A stretch of DNA of 64,000 bases, from assembly GCF_002939865.1 (NCBI RefSeq), contig NZ_MDEE01000020.1:1-64000 (forward strand), written 5' to 3'. Below the pieces are notes generated by a model. That model did no database searches. It was not told where the DNA came from and saw only the letters and a program-made list of their open reading frames with translations. The position numbers were made by a program, and so were the translations under genes. The DNA is from Xanthomonas dyei (GTDB lineage: Bacteria > Pseudomonadota > Gammaproteobacteria > Xanthomonadales > Xanthomonadaceae). This document shows positions 61,728 through 64,000 of this stretch, one piece after another (position 1 is the stretch's first letter; each line of letters starts with the position of its first letter).

Positions 61728-62977
61728 GCCAACTGCACCAGATAGCGCCGCACCACCACGATATTGAACAGCAGATACAGCACGTAGTTGGCGACAAAGG
61801 CGTACATCGCACCGATCAGCCCGAAGTGCCCGGTAAACAGGTACACCAACCCCAGATAGCTGGCGGCAAACACGCACTCGGACACCACGAACAGGCGCGT
61901 CATGGCCTTGGCCAACATCACATACGACAACACGAAGGCGGCGATCTTGACCACATCGCCCACCAGCTGCGGGCCGTACAACGCTCTGGCCGCAGCAAAC
62001 TGCGGGTCGAACAATAGCCAGGTCACCCAATCGCGGCACACATACACACCCAACGCCATCGCGATCACCGCCGGCATCACGTAACGATACGCAGCGCGCA
62101 GCTCGCGCCCCAATGCGGCACGCGCATCCAACGAGGCCAGCTTGGGCAGGTAATACACATTGATGGCGGTGGTGAAAAACAGCAGATAGGCATCCGACAC
62201 CCGGCTCACCGCCTGCCAGTAGCCCACCTGCTCCCACCCGAACCGGGCAACCAGATGGTCGCGCACCAGAATGAATACCAGCTGCGGCACCAAGGTGGAG
62301 GTGAGCGTCATCACCGAGAAGGCCGCCAACCGACGCGTCATGACGGCATCGAAGCGCGGGCGCAACATCTCGCGCCGAAAATACGGGCTGCGCCGCAGCG
62401 CCGGCACCCCCGCCAACAGCCACACCACCTGCCCCAGCACCAGTGCGAGCAATGCCCCCTGCAGCTGCGCCATGCTGGACAGCCATGCCACCAGCGCAAC
62501 GCTCATCACCGCGCCGCTCACCTGCACGATGGCCAGGCGGCGCACATCCATGAAACCGTTGATCACTGCAAGAATGTAATTGACCAGCGCGATGCCCAAC
62601 TGTGCGACTGCCAGCACGCAAATCAGCGGTTGATAGCTGGCATCGCCCAACAGGCGCTCGGCAAGCAACCCGCTGAACGCCACCGCCAGCACCGCCAGCA
62701 CGCAGGACGCACAGAACGCGTACCACAACGCCGCGCTGAGCAAGCGCGCCTGCGCCGGCGGGTCGTCGCGGTACTCGGCGACGTATTTGACGATACCGGC
62801 GCTGATGCCACCACCCGCCAACACCGCCAGCACCGACATCACATTGAGAAACTGGCCGAGTCGCCCCACGCCCTGCGGCCCCGCGTAGACGGCGACCAAC
62901 TTGACCACCACCAGCGCAGCGAGCAACTTCGCCAGCGTCGCGACGCCGGTGTAGGCGCTGCTGCGCACCAGATTCAT
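61724..62977 (-). CDS. Wzx-like polysaccharide flippase
   Basis: The 417-residue protein is an MVF/MOP-type transporter with about 12 hydrophobic segments, starting [20 protein letters not shown] and including [20 protein letters not shown] and [20 protein letters not shown]. It would move the undecaprenyl-linked repeat unit across the inner membrane. The WzxE/O-antigen translocase group fits best. Starts and stops overlap neighbours by ATGA on both sides. Confidence 0.9.
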   Translation of the reverse strand: MNLVRSSAYTGVATLAKLLAALVVVKLVAVYAGPQGVGRLGQFLNVMSVLAVLAGGGISAGIVKYVAEYRDDPPAQARLLSAALWYAFCASCVLAVLAVAFSGLLAERLLGDASYQPLICVLAVAQLGIALVNYILAVINGFMDVRRLAIVQVSGAVMSVALVAWLSSMAQLQGALLALVLGQVVWLLAGVPALRRSPYFRREMLRPRFDAVMTRRLAAFSVMTLTSTLVPQLVFILVRDHLVARFGWEQVGYWQAVSRVSDAYLLFFTTAINVYYLPKLASLDARAALGRELRAAYRYVMPAVIAMALGVYVCRDWVTWLLFDPQFAAARALYGPQLVGDVVKIAAFVLSYVMLAKAMTRLFVVSECVFAASYLGLVYLFTGHFGLIGAMYAFVANYVLYLLFNIVVVRRYLVQLA

Positions 62978-64000
62978 GCGCCGGCGCCGAACGACTGGCA
63001 GGCGGCGATCACGCGTTCCACCGACGCTGCATCCAGCGCGGGGCCCATCGGCAGACTCAGCACTTCGGCGTGCAGGCGTTCGCTCACCGGCAAACAGGCA
63101 TCACCGAGCGTTGCGTAGGCCGGCTGCCGATGCGGCGGCACCGGGTAATGAATCTGGGTATGGATGCCATGCCGCAGCAGATGCGCCTGCAAGGCATCGC
63201 GCTGCGGGCTGCGCACCACGAATAGATGCCAGACATGCTGTTCGTCTGAGACCACTGTCGGCAAGACGATCAAGGGGTTGTCGATGCCTTGCAGGTAACG
63301 CCGCGCCACCGCGCGCCGCAATGCGATCTCTTCATCCAGATAACCCAGCTTGACGCGTAACAAGGCGGCCTGCAGCTCGTCCAGGCGCGAGTTCACGCCC
63401 TGATAAAGATGCTGGTACTTCACCTCCGAGCCGTAGTTGCGCAGCGCGCGGATACGCTCGGCCAATCGCGTATCGGAAGTCACGACTGCGCCGCCATCGC
63501 CCAGCGCACCAAGATTTTTCGTGGGAAAGAAACTGAACGCGGCGGCATCGCCGAAAGCACCTGCGCGCTTGCCCTGCACGGTTGCACCATGCGCTTGCGC
63601 TGCATCTTCGATCAGCAGTAACCCGTAGCGATGCGCCAGCGTCTGCAGCGCCGCCATGTCGGCAAGCTGACCGTACAGATGCACCGCCATGATGGCGCGG
63701 GTGCGTGGCCCGATCGCCTTTTCCACACTGGCCGTGTCCATATTGAAGGTGACCGGGTCCGGCTCCACCGGCACCAGCACCAGATGGTTCTGGCTGATCG
63801 CCAGAAATGTGGCGATGAAGGTATTGGCCGGCACGATGATCTCATCGCCCTCGCGCAGCACGCCCAGTTCGCGGTAACCGCGCAAGATCAGCGACAACGC
63901 GTCCAGCCCATTGCCCACGCCGACCGCATGCGCCGCACCGCAGTAACCGGCGAACTCTTCCTCGAATGCAGCCAGTTCCTGGCCGAGCACATACCAGCCG
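62974..64000 (-). CDS. Sugar aminotransferase, DegT/DnrJ/EryC1 family, partial
   Basis: The visible 340 codons encode a PLP-dependent aminotransferase. [19 protein letters not shown], the [18 protein letters not shown] motif with the PLP lysine, and [16 protein letters not shown] are clear. It resembles the FdtB/QdtB group, which makes dTDP-3-amino-3,6-dideoxyhexoses (Fuc3N or Qui3N). The frame runs off the right edge (GWYVLGQE before the first codon shown), so the N-terminal start is outside. Its stop overlaps the flippase start. Confidence 0.92.
   Translation of the reverse strand, partial: GWYVLGQELAAFEEEFAGYCGAAHAVGVGNGLDALSLILRGYRELGVLREGDEIIVPANTFIATFLAISQNHLVLVPVEPDPVTFNMDTASVEKAIGPRTRAIMAVHLYGQLADMAALQTLAHRYGLLLIEDAAQAHGATVQGKRAGAFGDAAAFSFFPTKNLGALGDGGAVVTSDTRLAERIRALRNYGSEVKYQHLYQGVNSRLDELQAALLRVKLGYLDEEIALRRAVARRYLQGIDNPLIVLPTVVSDEQHVWHLFVVRSPQRDALQAHLLRHGIHTQIHYPVPPHRQPAYATLGDACLPVSERLHAEVLSLPMGPALDAASVERVIAACQSFGAGA

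Overview
The window reads as a chromosomal segment of a Xanthomonas species (Gammaproteobacteria, Xanthomonadaceae). The G+C content is high. The housekeeping order recA-recX-alaS-csrA-tRNA-Ser and the eno-ftsB-ispD-ispF...surE-pcm-nlpD block, a LexA operator of the type known in Xanthomonas, GTAG-headed REP elements and typical Xanthomonas intergenic repeats all fit. Species cannot be fixed from the sequence alone. Most genes are on the minus strand.

Layout. Positions 1-502 hold the end of an IS5-like (IS427-group type) insertion sequence with a frameshifted transposase. About 1 kb without recognisable genes follows. Positions 1.5-17 kb carry core genes on the minus strand: tRNA-Ser, csrA, alaS, recX, recA, lexA, a UbiB-type kinase, a TonB-dependent receptor, pncC/cinA-C, hflX, hfq, miaA and folP. 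Positions 17-35 kb carry ftsH, rlmE, yhbY, a Mth938-like gene, nlpD, a DedA-like membrane protein, pcm, surE, an Smr gene, truD, ispF, ispD, ftsB, eno, kdsA, pyrG and parE. Positions 35-42.5 kb carry cdh, an S10 carboxypeptidase, a YdcF-like gene, pit with its DUF47 partner, a CNNM/CorC-like membrane protein and an ExoD-like protein.

Accessory part. At 42.76-43.23 kb there is a single gene with the architecture of an integron gene cassette: a core site, a ribosome binding site, a 129-residue ORF whose stop lies inside the attC, then an attC of the Xanthomonas type. No integrase gene is in the window. A flavin-type stress protein, a luciferase-like monooxygenase and an MFS transporter follow.

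From 46.9 to 52.8 kb two divergent gene pairs form an unusual module. On the minus strand are an HPr-kinase-like protein and an ABC exporter. On the plus strand are a radical SAM enzyme and a PF14907-like nucleotidyltransferase. HPr-kinase-like kinases, ABC exporters and such nucleotidyltransferases occur together in some modified-peptide (lasso peptide) clusters, but no cyclase, PqqD-like chaperone or protease is seen here. A 38-codon Cys-rich reading frame ends across the start of the radical SAM gene.

From 53.2 kb to the window end a Wzx/Wzy-type surface polysaccharide cluster runs on the minus strand: sugar aminotransferase (partial), flippase, family 2 glycosyltransferase, polymerase, chain-length regulator, methyltransferase, amidohydrolase, methyltransferase and two family 4 glycosyltransferases. 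Many of its genes overlap by four bases, pointing to translational coupling. The gap between the chain-length gene and the methyltransferase holds an IS-end-like remnant and a copy of a dispersed repeat.
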